Positions 10,243-21,561 of a DNA stretch of 64,000 bases are shown here, piece after piece (positions within the stretch are counted from its first letter, which is position 1; every line of letters begins with the position of its first letter). Below the pieces are notes generated by a model. It did not search any database. It was given only the letters and a program-made list of their open reading frames with translations, and was not told where the DNA came from. The DNA comes from Brachyhypopomus gauderio (lineage: Eukaryota; Chordata; Actinopteri; Gymnotiformes; Hypopomidae). The translations under genes and the position numbers were made by a program. The DNA lies in the NCBI RefSeq assembly GCF_052324685.1, contig NW_027506903.1, forward strand, positions 510,897-574,896, read 5' to 3'.

Positions 10243-12483
10243 ATGAGCTCTAAGAGATTAAAAATGCCCAAACATGCAACTCTGGAGACGCAGATCTCGT
10301 CCGTGATGGAGAGCTTTGTCCGAGCGGCGGTGGCGGAGATCTGCAAACTCATCGACACGGAGTGTGTGGACCTGCGGCTGGAGATCAGCAGGGGCCACAG
10401 CGAGATCGAGACCCTGAAGGGAAAACTGCGTGATCTGAAGAAAGAGCCGAGAAATCCTCCCGCTGCAGTTCCTCTCTCTCACTCGGTCGACGGGCTCACT
10501 GACGGGCATGAGCGAGGTACCAAATATTGTGACTCAGGCATGTGAAATTAGAAATGTTGCAAACTTTGAAAGCTATCTGAAAGAATTTGATGTTAAAATT
10601 GAATTTTACATTGTAGACTGCCAAGCTTTTCCCAAGCTGTCCTTTGTAAAAACTTAATAGGTCTTCTGATATTAATACTGGAATGGATTGGGTTTTTTTT
10701 TTCAATTATTCCTTAACTGTCGTCATCTGCTTAGACATCAGAGCCGAACATGCCCACCAGGAGGCTATCTGCGACGAGGAAGAGGAGGATGCGAAGGAGA
10801 ACGCCTCAGCCCCGACGAAGGATCCACAGGAAAATGAGAATGAAGCGTGCAGGAATCCTCCCCTCGGCCCTGGGAGTGGGCGGAGTCAGGAGGGTGGATT
10901 TTCACTTTTCGACAGAGTGGTTCACTTCAGGGAGCCACACGTACTTCACGGCTGCTCAGTGGCCAAAGATGGAGTGGACGCGGGTACAATCGGCACCACA
11001 GCCCTAAAGGTGGAAGGTGGCGGTGATGCTGCATCCACAGCCGAGTGTGCCTATCAGGCCGACCAGAAGTTCTGCACAGACGCACACGGCCGCATAATGG
11101 GTGAGGTCCCACCTTCCTGCACTGTCCCGCACACACACACATGCATTAATGCATGGAACTATACAGACATGGCCTGGTGGTTAGGGAACTGGTCTTGTGA
11201 CCGGAGGGTCGTGGGTTCGATTCCCAGACCTGAGGCCATGACTGAGGTGCCCTTGAGCAAGGCACCTAACCCCAACTGCTCCCCAGGCGCCGGGCTAGGG
11301 CAGCCCACCACTCTGGGCACGTGTGCACCACAGCCCCCTAGTAATCACTAGTGTGTGTGTGTTCTAACTGCACAGATGGGTAAAGAGCGGAGGACAAATT
11401 TAAATTGCGGTGAAAAATCACAATTGACAAAAAATATGGCACATTTACATGTGACTCACAATAAATAACATTCAGTAAATAACATTCAGGATTATAGATT
11501 TAAGGTCTTGTGCATTGAACCAATTGACTGCCAGTTACTGATGCGCCAAGCATTGGTAGATATACTTGTCTGATACGTTATCAATACCTGACCTCACATT
11601 TTTTATGTTTTTAGGATACAGCAATAATCATTTTGATGGTACAGAAGATTTCCAGCCACCGGCACATAATTCAATGCTTTGCGTTAACAAACAGCTCTCT
11701 GAAGGAGCACATCACCACACGTTTGACCTGCAGTTCAGTCTTCAGAATGGGCCGAAGAACGGAGAAGATTGTTGTCTTGGGGTGCAGTTTAAGACAGAGG
11801 AGGAGGAGGAGCCTCTAGGACAGAGGACCAATGAATGGGCGTCTTGTGGAATGATGGACAGCGATGCTTTACCGTGGCCCTCTTTGACTTCCGTGAGTTG
11901 TGAGAGTCGTGGGGGCTGCTCGACCCAGCAGTCCCTTCACACTTCTCTCACCGACCCTCGTGTTCACGTCGATGCGAGCGGTGAGATTTTACCTTCTCAT
12001 AGTATTAGATTCGCGGGTGAACCCCAATTCAAACAGATGAGGGTGAATAAAGGCTACGGGCGAATCCAGGGCAGGACGTTCAAGCCGAACTTGGCCAACG
12101 GGAAGAGTTCGCCCCCGGCCGGCGGCCGTCACAGGCCCTTCTGCTGCTCTCTGTGCCCCAAGAGCTTCCACGGCGCTGTGGACCTGATCCGGCACCAGCG
12201 CATACACACGGGCGAGAAGCCGTTCGGCTGCGGAGTGTGCGGCAAGCGCTTCGCCCTCCGCGGCAACCTCGTGACCCACGAGAGGGCGCACAGCGGCAGC
12301 CGGCCGTTCACCTGCGGGCAGTGCGGTCGCGCCTTCGCCCATGGCTCCAACCTCACCGCGCACCAGCGCGTCCACACCGGCGAGAGGCCGTTCCGCTGTC
12401 CGCTGTGCGGCAAGACGTTCGCGTGGCGGTGCCCGTTCAAAAGGCACCTCCGCCTGCACTGTCCCAACAATGCGACCCCATGA
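10243..12483 (+). CDS. C2H2 zinc-finger protein, four fingers, same family as the 3694 gene
   Basis: Three coding exons: 10243-10516, 10735-11100 and 11615-12483, with phase-matched GT-AG junctions, giving about 502 aa. Exon 1 encodes the N-terminal helical module (ETQISSVMESFVRAAVAEIC) shared with the gene at 3694. Exons 2 and 3 hold acidic, low-complexity linker. The C-terminal 115 residues hold four tandem C2H2 fingers (CSLCPKSF, CGVCGKRF, CGQCGRAF, CPLCGKTF) with TGEKP-type linkers; the second linker (HSGSRPF) is atypical. The start could instead be the ATG at 10264 (MPKHATL). A SINE sits in intron 2. Likely a nuclear DNA-binding regulator with unknown targets. Tandem position suggests local duplication with the upstream gene. 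Confidence 0.88.
11164..11455 (+). mobile_element. tRNA-derived SINE in intron 2 of the zinc-finger gene
   Basis: A Pol III A-box-like stretch (tggcctggtggttaggg) is followed about 40 bp later by a B box (gtgggttcgattccc). The 3' part contains the familiar fish SINE segment ending near gcggaggacaaattt. It shares the tRNA-related head with the copies at 21.1, 24.7 and 39.9 kb but has a different tail. Confidence 0.8.
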
Positions 12484-12554
12484 TGCCGTTTGGACTTCTC
12501 CGTGTCCATGGAACCACAGCTGTGTGCTGCTCTCGTTGGCATGGCCAAGCCCTG

Positions 12555-12579
12555 CCCCCCCCCCCCCCCCCCCCCCCCC
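12555..12579 (+). repeat. Poly-C tract
   Basis: 25 consecutive C residues, 71 bp after the stop of the zinc-finger gene, in its presumed 3' UTR. Confidence 0.95.
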
Positions 12580-12710
12580 ACCCACTCCCCACCCCGACCA
12601 CCTGAGTCTTGTACACTACACCAACACGAGGGGCTTAACAATATCCGCGTGTGGTATGATTAGCGTGATCTCTGGTGCTCACAACATGGCGGCGGTGGTG
12701 TCAGATCTGA

Positions 12711-12713
<3 letters not shown>

Positions 12714-12762
<49 letters not shown>
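12714..12762 (+). repeat. (TC)n microsatellite
   Basis: Uninterrupted TC dinucleotides ending at cagcagg. Confidence 0.9.
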
Positions 12763-12766
<4 letters not shown>

Positions 12767-15260
12767 GGTTACAGCAAGTGTCACTGGCACTGTTGATTTT
12801 TTCGATTGCATACACACTTCTATCACAAACTGGCACTCAGTTATCAGTGTACTACACTCAGGTGTCTATTGCTGATGTAATTTATGGAAGACTAAACACA
12901 TTTTGTTGGACATTAGATTTAAAACACTTCCTACAATGTCCCATCCCTAAGGATAAATGTAAATTGCACGTTTGGAAATGAAGGACAAAACTATAACTGC
13001 AGTAAAGAGTTGATCAAATGTCATTTTCCTTATAGCATATAATGCAAAGAGGCAAATACAGGTGTCTATGTCTAAAACAATATAATGCATTTATACATGT
13101 TTTTGTTTATGTAAAAATTCCACAAATTTCTACTGAATTAACTTGCTACGGAATGAACCGGTTACACCTGCCGGACTACTGAACAATGACTTACATGAAT
13201 AAAATGTAACCATAACTAAGGGGCCGGTGGTGCAAACCGCAGTACGATGGTGAAAGGCGGAAGAAACGGTGGAGGAGGAGAAAGACGGAGCAATGGCCCC
13301 ACCCAAACAAACAGCCTCACTGAAATTCAGGTTGCACCATTGGCCATGTCATCACTATTACATGTGTATAGGAAGCAGATCAAAGCACGCGTTGCAGTTT
13401 ATCTCCCGTTACACGGGGCGCTATAACGTGAGCTTCTAGAAATGGAAACAGGTGCAGTAACAGGAACCACAGAGACTTGCGTCCTGCGTTATGTGGATGT
13501 TATGTGCACTGCTACTATTTTTACAGTAATCCGAAGATCTGAAGATTCTCCTTCCTTTGTGCTGTGTTGCAAGGTCTGGGACAGCAATCTGGACAAGTGT
13601 GTACTTCAAGCCTTCAAGTGAATATTCCCACCTGGCTGTCAAATGCAAATGCACAGGTTCTAGTCATTCTCCCTAGTTTATAGCTGCAACGATGCTAACA
13701 ACATATATACATTGTGACATCTACGTTATTTTATTAGTGCAGGATGAATGTGGTTAACTGTAGAGACGGTGTGTTATAGAAATTCATGTGTAAAATGTCA
13801 GACATTTTGATATTTAATTTTGATGAGGATGTTCATTGTTAAGACATCTGTGTCTGTTTCTCACTACATTTCAAGATTTGTAAAATGTGCATATGAATTT
13901 AAGACGTGTTTTGGTATTTCACAGTAGAGATGCTGTTTCTTTAAAAGCTCGTAAGCTATTGACACTATAAATGCCTAGCAAGCGTCTTGTTTGCATTTCT
14001 TTGTCTAAATAAACAAAAAATTAGATTTTAACATAACAAATAAACAGACACAACCACTGATCAAAGATCACTTTTTTATGTGGAAGCGTAATTCTAATGA
14101 ATACTGCTGTGGAAATGTTAACCTTAATGGTGAGCAAGAACAGTCAACAGCAGTTGTGTGTGGTATCAGAGTAAAATACAAAGTTTATTAAAGACAAAAG
14201 ATAGAAAAATAGAAAGATGGATCGATACAGAGATCTGTTACACACACATATGAGTGTCTGCAAGAGAGAGCTGCCCCCCTCTCACAGACAATAGTTCATA
14301 TACTATTTTGCTACATGATTACATCATACTTCAATGACATGAGTTAAGCATGTTGGGTCTTATTGGTCAACTCACAAGGAGAGCCACACAATTTACTACT
14401 AGAAAGAGTAGAGAGAGAGAGCCTACAGCATGTAAACCATACCATGATCAACGTTTACTAGGCCTAATATATGTTTAAATAGATTTTCCACTTATTACTA
14501 AGAGTGGTCAGTACATATATGAATACTGATGAATATGATTACAGAAAGACCAAATATAAAATTTGCCCGGACAATATATGAATTGAAAAATTACTGTGAA
14601 TTTGCAAATGTAAAAGTTTTTTTTCAAAATTATTATTGTTTTTAGGATTATACTTGCAGTAAAAATGCTTTGTTGAGATTATTGGATTTAAACCATAAGT
14701 ACACCAGTGATACCAGTACATAACCACTCATCTGCCCACCTCTTGATTCAAATTGTACGTCAATCTGGCTAAAAGCGTCTACAAAATGACTAAATGTAAA
14801 TCCAGCTTACTTTATTATGAACATCTACCTGTCAGCTATCCTCAACAACAAATTTCTCTATCCAATAACGGCCTTGTAACTGACAAATGATGAAGTCGGA
14901 GGACAGCACACTGTGCCTTACCAAAACTCTTCTGCAGTCTTCAACTGTACAAGATGTTTCTAGTAAATATTATTGGAATGAGTGGTGAACATACATCTAA
15001 AGGTCTAGGGATGTATTCAGTAAGCCGGCTGTCTGATCTTTACCTATAATAACACGTACAATATTGTTGTACTATGAAGTAGCTTTGCTTTGGTTACTTC
15101 TTTTGCACACTACAATCCTAACTGTGATCCAGGAAACAATACCTACACTAACAGACCTACACATTGTTTGAAATCAAACAATGATCTTCGCATTAAAGAG
15201 CTTCGGAACAGCTTTTCTGCTTAATCAAATGTTTGTGTTTGGCCATGAGCTGTGTCAGGG
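12763..15260. other. 3' flank and intergenic DNA, no gene recognised
   Basis: AT-rich. An AATAAA signal near 14007 (gtctaaataaac) could end a long 3' UTR of the zinc-finger gene. Nothing else identifiable apart from a SINE tail remnant at 14757. Confidence 0.4.
14757..14806 (+). mobile_element. V-SINE-type 3' tail remnant
   Basis: caatctggctaaaagcgtct followed by acaaaatgactaaatgtaaa is a diverged form of the conserved fish tail seen intact at 24750-24798. Confidence 0.6.
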
Positions 15261-16610
15261 TTACTGAATGGAGCACTGGCTGGCCACTAAAGGAAATGGC
15301 CTTGCAGTCAGCAGAGGGGCGACCCTTGTAGCTGTGGTCGTCAGGAAGGCTACAGTCTCCGGTCCGAGCATGGCGGCCAACTCTGCCATCAGTCCTGTGG
15401 GTGCCACTGGTGCCGCGGGTGCCAGAAATCCTAAAAGTGCTGGAGCCAGTCCAAAACTTATGGCCGACCCTCCCAAAAAAATGACGAGGTACTTCAGCAT
15501 GCTAAAATAAAAAGGGTTATTATACCACTTGCTGCCATTGTCTTTTAAGATGTCCCTCACTTCTCCCTCTCTCCTGTCCTCTTCTTTTTGGGCCCACACA
15601 TCCACCTCCTCCATTTCTTTTTCAGCTTTTTTTTCCACCTGCTCCTCCTCTTCCTCCAGTTTTGTGAAGTTTTCGCTTTCTCTTTGGAGTCTCAACTGCA
15701 AACGCTGTAGTCTGCACGAATCCCCACTTTGGCTTTCAGTCTCTTTTCTTATGTTATCTTCTATCTGCTGGATCGTGTCTCGGATGTGTTGTCTGCATCT
15801 TTGTATTTTCTGTTTATCCTTCTTCAAGGTTTCACGGATATTTGTCCTGCGATGCTCCACCTCCTTCCTTATGTCCTGCTTCGCTTTCTGTATTGCCTGA
15901 TTCATCATCTCTTCTCTTTTCTGGTCCAATACATTTATTGTCTTATGTACTAACTGCAGTTTCTGATTGACAAAGTGTTGGTTCTGGTTCTGTGCCAATA
16001 AGTCATCCAGCATCTCCAGGAGCCGGGTCACCTGGCTTTGGTTATCTGGGTCTTTATTGTTGAAGGCCAAGAAGCGTCCGCCGAATTGTTCAACAAGCTC
16101 CTGGATTCTTTCGTCCTGTTTTGATATGAAACTCTCAATTGACTCACCGTTCAGTGAATCTGCATGGGTGAAAATGATGATGGTGTGGTTGTTTATATTC
16201 TCTTGGAAAACCTTCCTTATCAAATGTATACACTCCTGCTGCTCAGGTGTGTAGCGAGTGATCTGTATGATGAGCAAGAATGCATGTGGTCCTGGGGAAC
16301 ACATGATCAAACCCTTTAACATTTCATCGTCCACGTTTTCAGGTGAGTGTGAGGTGTCAAACCAGCCAGGTGTGTCAATAACAGCCAATCTCCTTCCCTG
16401 AACTATACTACATTCCTTTTTACATGCCGTAGTCACTGAACTCATACTAACTTCACTTTCAAAACATTTTGCACCCAAAATGGTATTTCCAGTAGCACTT
16501 TTCCCCGCCCCTGTTCTGCCCACCAGCACCAATCGCAGTTCATTTGGCACAGAGTTAGAAGGTGATTGGGCAATGGCAGGTTGAGTAGAGCCAGTCTGTG
16601 ATCTGAGCAT
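15261..16610 (-). CDS. GIMAP/AIG1-family GTPase with coiled coil and hydrophobic C-terminus
   Basis: GTPases of immunity-associated proteins are membrane-linked regulators, expanded in fish. One uninterrupted coding exon of 449 aa. Nucleotide-binding motifs are in order: G1 GRTGAGKS (31-38), G2-region Thr, the family box after it, G3 DTPGWFD (79-85), G4 THAD (148-151) and G5-like FNN (183-185). Residues about 210-350 form a long charged coiled coil (QNQHFVNQKLQLVHKTI to EEEEQVEKKAEKEMEEVD). Residues about 370-435 are hydrophobic (YLVIFLGGSAISFGLAPALL), suggesting membrane insertion. The same frame is open to a GTG at 16652, with a TAA further upstream. I prefer the first ATG at 16610, because an acceptor-like cag about 125 bp upstream suggests a preceding 5' UTR exon. 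Which GIMAP member this is cannot be decided; fish GIMAPs are lineage-specific. Confidence 0.9.
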   Translation of the reverse strand: MLRSQTGSTQPAIAQSPSNSVPNELRLVLVGRTGAGKSATGNTILGAKCFESEVSMSSVTTACKKECSIVQGRRLAVIDTPGWFDTSHSPENVDDEMLKGLIMCSPGPHAFLLIIQITRYTPEQQECIHLIRKVFQENINNHTIIIFTHADSLNGESIESFISKQDERIQELVEQFGGRFLAFNNKDPDNQSQVTRLLEMLDDLLAQNQNQHFVNQKLQLVHKTINVLDQKREEMMNQAIQKAKQDIRKEVEHRRTNIRETLKKDKQKIQRCRQHIRDTIQQIEDNIRKETESQSGDSCRLQRLQLRLQRESENFTKLEEEEEQVEKKAEKEMEEVDVWAQKEEDRREGEVRDILKDNGSKWYNNPFYFSMLKYLVIFLGGSAISFGLAPALLGFLAPAAPVAPTGLMAELAAMLGPETVAFLTTTATRVAPLLTARPFPLVASQCSIQ

Positions 16611-16844
16611 CTTGAAGGAATTAAATTCAGGCACTCTACTGTCAGATGGCACTGAAGTTGCTCTGCAAACTTTGCTTCTGCACTGTTACAGTTTTGGCTG
16701 ATTCTACAACCACTCTTGATCTTCTCCTGAAAATATAATACAGAGACTGTGTTCAGTTGGTTTGTGCATTAACACAAAGATAAACAGTGATTTACAGCAA
16801 CTAGACTTTAGGTGTACAGAACACACTGATTCTCATGTCTGCCT

Positions 16845-16940
16845 AATGCACTGGTTCTCAAACTTTTTCTATCATTCCCCACCTCAGAAGAAGGTGAAAT
16901 TCCACGCCCCACAAATGGATAGCGAACGTAATTTGTTGAC

Positions 16941-16971
<31 letters not shown>

Positions 16972-17042
16972 AACGTTTTAAACATCCGGGGCTTATGAAA
17001 ACCGAACAGGCATTAAGTCTAAGTCGACCTTTAATCAAATGA
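16845..17042. mobile_element. hAT-type element fragment with poly-G tract
   Basis: Starts with a classic hAT terminus (gcactggttctcaaacttt). It contains the module gaacgtaatttgttgacg followed by 29 G residues (16941-16969). The same module recurs at 22170, 63890 and, reversed, at 42320. Confidence 0.6.
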
Positions 17043-17047
17043 GGCAG

Positions 17048-17384
17048 TGTCACGTTGAGGACCCCGGCCCCTCCCTTTTGGGCATGTGTATACGTTGTCC
17101 ACGTGCTTTGTCTGCGTCAGTGGGACTTCATGGTGAGGGTTATGTCGTGTGAATAATGTGTCTCACCTGTGAATCATCTCGTAATCACGTGGGGCTAATG
17201 TGGTCTGTCTATTTAATGTGCGCTTGCGCAGTGTCCTGTGCTCGTCGTTGTCTAAAGTCTGCACGTTGTGTGAATCGTGTGTGTTGCTCGTGCGCTATTG
17301 CGCAATCTCGTTGTTATTAAAGTGACGTCTGCCTGGAAAGCAAAGATTCCCGTGTCTCGTCCTTCGCTCTGCCTGCGCGTCACA
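17048..17384 (+). mobile_element. Solo LTR (family A) with 5-bp target duplication
   Basis: 337 bp beginning TGTCACG and ending CGTCACA, flanked on both sides by ggcag (17043-17047 and 17385-17389). It holds a core (tttaatgtgcgcttgcgcag) and a downstream TTATTAAAG polyadenylation-like site. The core is shared with the LTR at 21024-21561. No internal retrotransposon sequence remains. Confidence 0.85.
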
Positions 17385-17389
17385 GGCAG

Positions 17390-18480
17390 GATATGTCATC
17401 AACTGAAACCTTAGCAGCAAACCTAACTCTTAATAACAAAACTTTATTCAAATATTCAAATAGATAACAGGATAACAAAAAAAAGTTGTGCAGTTGATCC
17501 AGCTAATACAGCTAACAGGGTCATTTATGCCATTGTTTTAAACAGATATAAAAGTACTATGATTCAAAATGTCATTATTAATAGTTAAATCCCAATTCTA
17601 ATAATTTGTGTTCATGAAATAAATGCTACAATTAATTTGTCCACAGTTCTGAAACATGAAAATGGTTTGCCAAGTATCTGGGCTTTATAATCAGAGAGTC
17701 TTTTTAGGGACATCCAGTTTTTTTTATCTTCAGTCTCGAATCACTTTAGCTAATAAACGTAACATAAACAGCAATATGTTGCATAATCTTCTGAATAATG
17801 TAAAAATTATTCAGTGTAAAATCATAAAAGTTGTAACCAGTGACAAACACGAACATTTTATACACGTATGGAAAGCACTATTTAAAAAAGTGAAAAATTA
17901 GCGATAGGCCTCCTTCAACCCCATCCACAAGCAAGTAACACAGAATAAAGACTACATGCACACGACTATCAGTAAATTGTTTGTAGTTGAACAAAAATTG
18001 GCCTACCTGGCTATGACAGTAATCGACACAAGAAAGTTACAGCAATTATTAAACGTTTCGTGCCTCTAGGTTACTACGTGAATTTTTATATGACATTTTA
18101 CTCCCCAAGGATTTGAGCCTTTATCTGTTTATCTTCTGTAATTGAGCTGCTATTACGGATAGGACTGTAACCCATATAGGGTATCTAATACATTATTACA
18201 ACTTTAAACATTTGTTTTCTAGAGAAGAAAAACAAAATTCATACCTTGGAAATACAGCTGCGTTGTGTTGTAGAGCAGTCTCAGATGTCTTTGGGTAGGA
18301 GTTACCGAGGAAAACGAAACTTATGTAGGGTGACCAAAAGTATGTTGTCGACCACGCCAGGTTATGTGACCGTCGAGTTTTGTGACCACAGAGGGCGCTA
18401 TTTCACAGTCTCTGTTCACAGACACGAGCGCTTTACGAATGCTACGGAAACTACGCTTTCTTTTCTTCTTTTGCTGGTGT
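17390..18480. other. AT-rich intergenic DNA
   Basis: No gene or classified repeat recognised. Many stop codons in all frames and low GC. Confidence 0.4.
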
Positions 18481-18766
18481 CCGCGAGCCAGATGCTTGGA
18501 GGCCCGGCCCTCCTATAGGCAAATGCTTGGGGCGCCGGTTGTCCAGGGGGGCGCTCGCGTGAATGCGTTATTTATTTATTTATTACAAATGAACAATTCA
18601 TGAATATGAAAACAAGCAAAGTCCACATAATCACAACTTCATTGTTTAATAATATTACTCTAATAATTATAATAGCACACTATACCCCCCCCCTCCCCCC
18701 GCTCGCTCTGCGCACCTCGTTACTGTTTCTCTGTGGGGAAAAAAGCAACGCCATCTCTCCGGAAAG

Positions 18767-19465
18767 ATGCCAAAAAGACCGAAGTTCTCTGGTGCCCAGG
18801 GGAGAAAAATGAGAAAAGAGGAGGAACCAAAGGTAATATAATATGGTGAATTACACTATAATGTATATTGTACTTGAAGGGTGCTTCGTTTTAATATGAG
18901 AATGCATGTTGATGTGTTTCGATCTTTGGCGGAGAATTTTTATAAGCAGATCTTACACACTGACTCATATATGTTTGCTGGCTCTCCCTTTTAATTTGAA
19001 ACAAATCCAAAATGCAGCCAATCTGTAGCAGTGGTGTTTTTCTTTGAAACCAGTTCGCTTCATAACAAGCATTTGTCGTCATTATGGCTTTTTCCCCTCT
19101 GTATGATCCTAGTGAAAACCGCCACTCCATAACCAATCAGTGAGCTCCAACTGCTGACCCCGCCCACAGATCTTTTTAATGAACGCGCCAAATTTTTCAA
19201 AGTACAGATTTGGCACGTTGCATGACGTCACATGGTTAAGATACTGCCACAATTTTACAATACTGTCATCATACTGCCCAATACTAGTAGGTGCTATTAT
19301 TAGCTTAGCTCAGGAAGTTTTTTAAATAAATATATATTAAAACACACATACACTCCTCTGTTCCTTTCAGATGCACTTTTGAAATATTTAAACCCTGTTT
19401 CTACACATCCTGGACCACCAGAAGACACATTCTCAACCTTATCACCTTCCAGTGAAGCAGCATTA
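18767..19465 (+). pseudogene. Degenerate 5' end of hAT (ZMYM1-like) transposase gene
   Basis: Exon 1, 18767-18832, encodes 22 residues resembling the start of ZMYM1-like hAT proteins (MPKRPKFSGAQGRKMRKEEE) and is followed by a GT donor. The second piece, after the acceptor at about 19370, reads ALLKYLNPVST, then HPGPPEDTFSTLSPSSEAAL, also family-typical. The phases no longer match at the junction, and the frame dissolves into the 55-bp tandem repeat. Confidence 0.55.
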
Positions 19466-20888
19466 CACCATCATATCCCTCCACCTCACTACACCAATAT
19501 TTATTTATTATTAATATTTACACCATCATATCCCTCCACCTCACTACACCAATATTTATTTATTATTCATATTTACACCATCATATCCCTCCACCTCACT
19601 ACACCAATATTTATTTATTATTAATATTTACACCATCATATCCCTCCACCAGTGCACCAATATTTATTTATTATTCATATTTACACCATCATATCCCTCC
19701 ACCTCACTACACCAATATTTATTTATTATTCATATTTACACCATCATATCCCTCCACCTCACTACACCAATATTCATTTATTATTAATATTTACACCATC
19801 ATATCCCTCCACCTCACTACACCAATATTTATTTATTATTCATATTTACACCATCATATCCCTCCACCTCACTACACCAATAATTATTTATTATTAATAT
19901 TTACACCATCATATCCCTCCACCTCTGTACACCAATATTCATTTATTATTAATATTTACACCATCATATCCCTCCACCTCACTACACCAATAATTATTTA
20001 TTATTAATATTTACACCATCATATCCCTCCACCTCACTACACCAATATTTATTTATTATTCATATTTACACCATCATATCCCTCCACCTCACTACACCAA
20101 TAATTATTTATTATTAATATTTACACCATCATATCCCTCCACCTCTGTACACCAATATTCATTTATTATTAATATTTACACCATCATACCCCTCCACCTC
20201 ACTACACCAATATTTATTTATTATTCATATTTACACCATCATATCCCTCCACCTCACTACACCAATATTTATTTATTATTAATATTTACACCATCATATC
20301 CCTCCACCTCACTACACCAATATTCATTTATTATTAATATTTACACCATCATATCCCTCCACCTCACTACACCAATATTCATTTATTATTAATATTTACA
20401 CCATCATATCCCTCCACCAGTGCACCAATATTTATTTATTATTCATATTTACACCATCATATCCCTCCACCTCACTACACCAATATTTATTTATTATTCA
20501 TATTTACACCATCATATCCCCTCCACCTCACTACACCAATATTTATTTATTATTAATATTTACACCATCATCCCTCCACCTCACTACACCAATATTTATT
20601 TATTATTCATATTTACACCATCATATCCCCTCCACCTCACTACACCAATATTTATTTATTATTCATATTTACACCATCATATCCCTCCACCTCACTACAC
20701 CAATATTTATTTATTATTAATATTTACACCATCATATCCCTCCACCAGTGCACCAATATTTATTTATTATTCATATTTACACCATCATATCCCTCCACCT
20801 CACTACACCAATATTTATTTATTATTCATATTTACACCATCATATCCCTCCACCTCACTACACCAATATTTATTTATTATTAATATTT
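19463..20888 (+). repeat. 55-bp minisatellite, about 26 copies
   Basis: The unit begins caccatcatatccctccacc and ends with ttatttattattaatattta. The period measured at 19466, 19521 and 19576 is 55 bp. Variants occur at ctcactac (agtg at 19651, 20419 and 20747; ctctgtac at 19923 and 20143) and at attcat/attaat. Stop-free frames across the array are a by-product of the repeat, not a gene. Confidence 0.95.
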
Positions 20889-21023
20889 AGAAGTTGTTCT
20901 CTGCACTACTTTATCTAAAATTGTTTAAAAATATTTTTTGAGCAATATATTTATTGTTATACTGTAATATTTATAATTCATTTGGTTTTTTTTTTGTTTC
21001 TTTAATACTGATTTTACTGTTTT

Positions 21024-21561
21024 TGTTACGGTGACAGCTCCGGACCCTTCCCTGAGGGCGTGCCGCTACGTTGTCTGCGTGTCGTTATGTACATTACATT
21101 TACGGCATTTGGCAGACGCCCTTATCCAGAGCGACTTACATTTTTATCTCATTTTTTATACAAGTGAGCAATTGAGGGTTAAGGGCCTTGCTCAGGGGCA
21201 CCTCAGTCATGGCCTGGGGATCGAACCTGCGACCCTCCGGTCACAAAACCAGTTCCCTAACCGCTAGGCCATGACTGCCCTACATGTACATGTATGTACT
21301 TCCGTGGGTGTGGGTTGTCCGTGAGCGTGTTCGTAGTCTTACCTGTGCCTTGACTCGAGATCACGAGGGTCTGTGTTAATCACCTATTTAATGTGCGTTC
21401 GCGCAGTGTCTTGTGCTCGTCTTTGTCTAAAGTTTCGTGCCAGTGTGAGTGTCTGTGTGTTTTGCTCACTCTCCGCTCGGAGCTTACACGTCTGTCAAGT
21501 TCAATAAACGTTCTGTGTTGCACCGTCATCTCTCGTCGTGCCTCCTCCCTCGGGCGTGACA
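21024..21561 (+). mobile_element. Solo LTR (family A) carrying a nested SINE, with 5-bp target duplication
   Basis: Begins TGTTACGGTGACAG, ends GGGCGTGACA, and is flanked by gtttt on both sides (21019-21023 and 21562-21566). Without the SINE it would be about 345 bp, close to the 337 bp of the 17048 copy. It shares the tttaatgtgcgt-cgcgcagtgtc core and has an AATAAA at about 21502. Confidence 0.85.
21096..21284 (-). mobile_element. tRNA-derived SINE with V-SINE/DANA-type tail, inside the LTR
   Basis: Reverse orientation. The tail (catttacggcatttggcaga, then cgcccttatccagagcgact) comes first. The tRNA-related head follows, with the complement of a B box (gggatcgaacctgcgacc) and ends at ccatgactgccc. 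Flanking tatgtac/atgtac repeats may be the target duplication. Confidence 0.85.

Noticed and set aside
11989-12641. Minus-strand frames of 150-198 codons
   Set aside because: Shadows of the GC-rich zinc-finger exon on the plus strand, which carries the real C2H2 motifs.
16611-16652. Upstream extension of the GIMAP protein by 14 residues
   Set aside because: It would begin at GTG, and no ATG exists in frame before the upstream stop; the ATG at 16610 is preferred.
19379-20890. Open frames of 81-156 codons across the 55-bp repeats
   Set aside because: They come from a stop-free repeat unit and occur in several frames; the peptide just repeats the unit.
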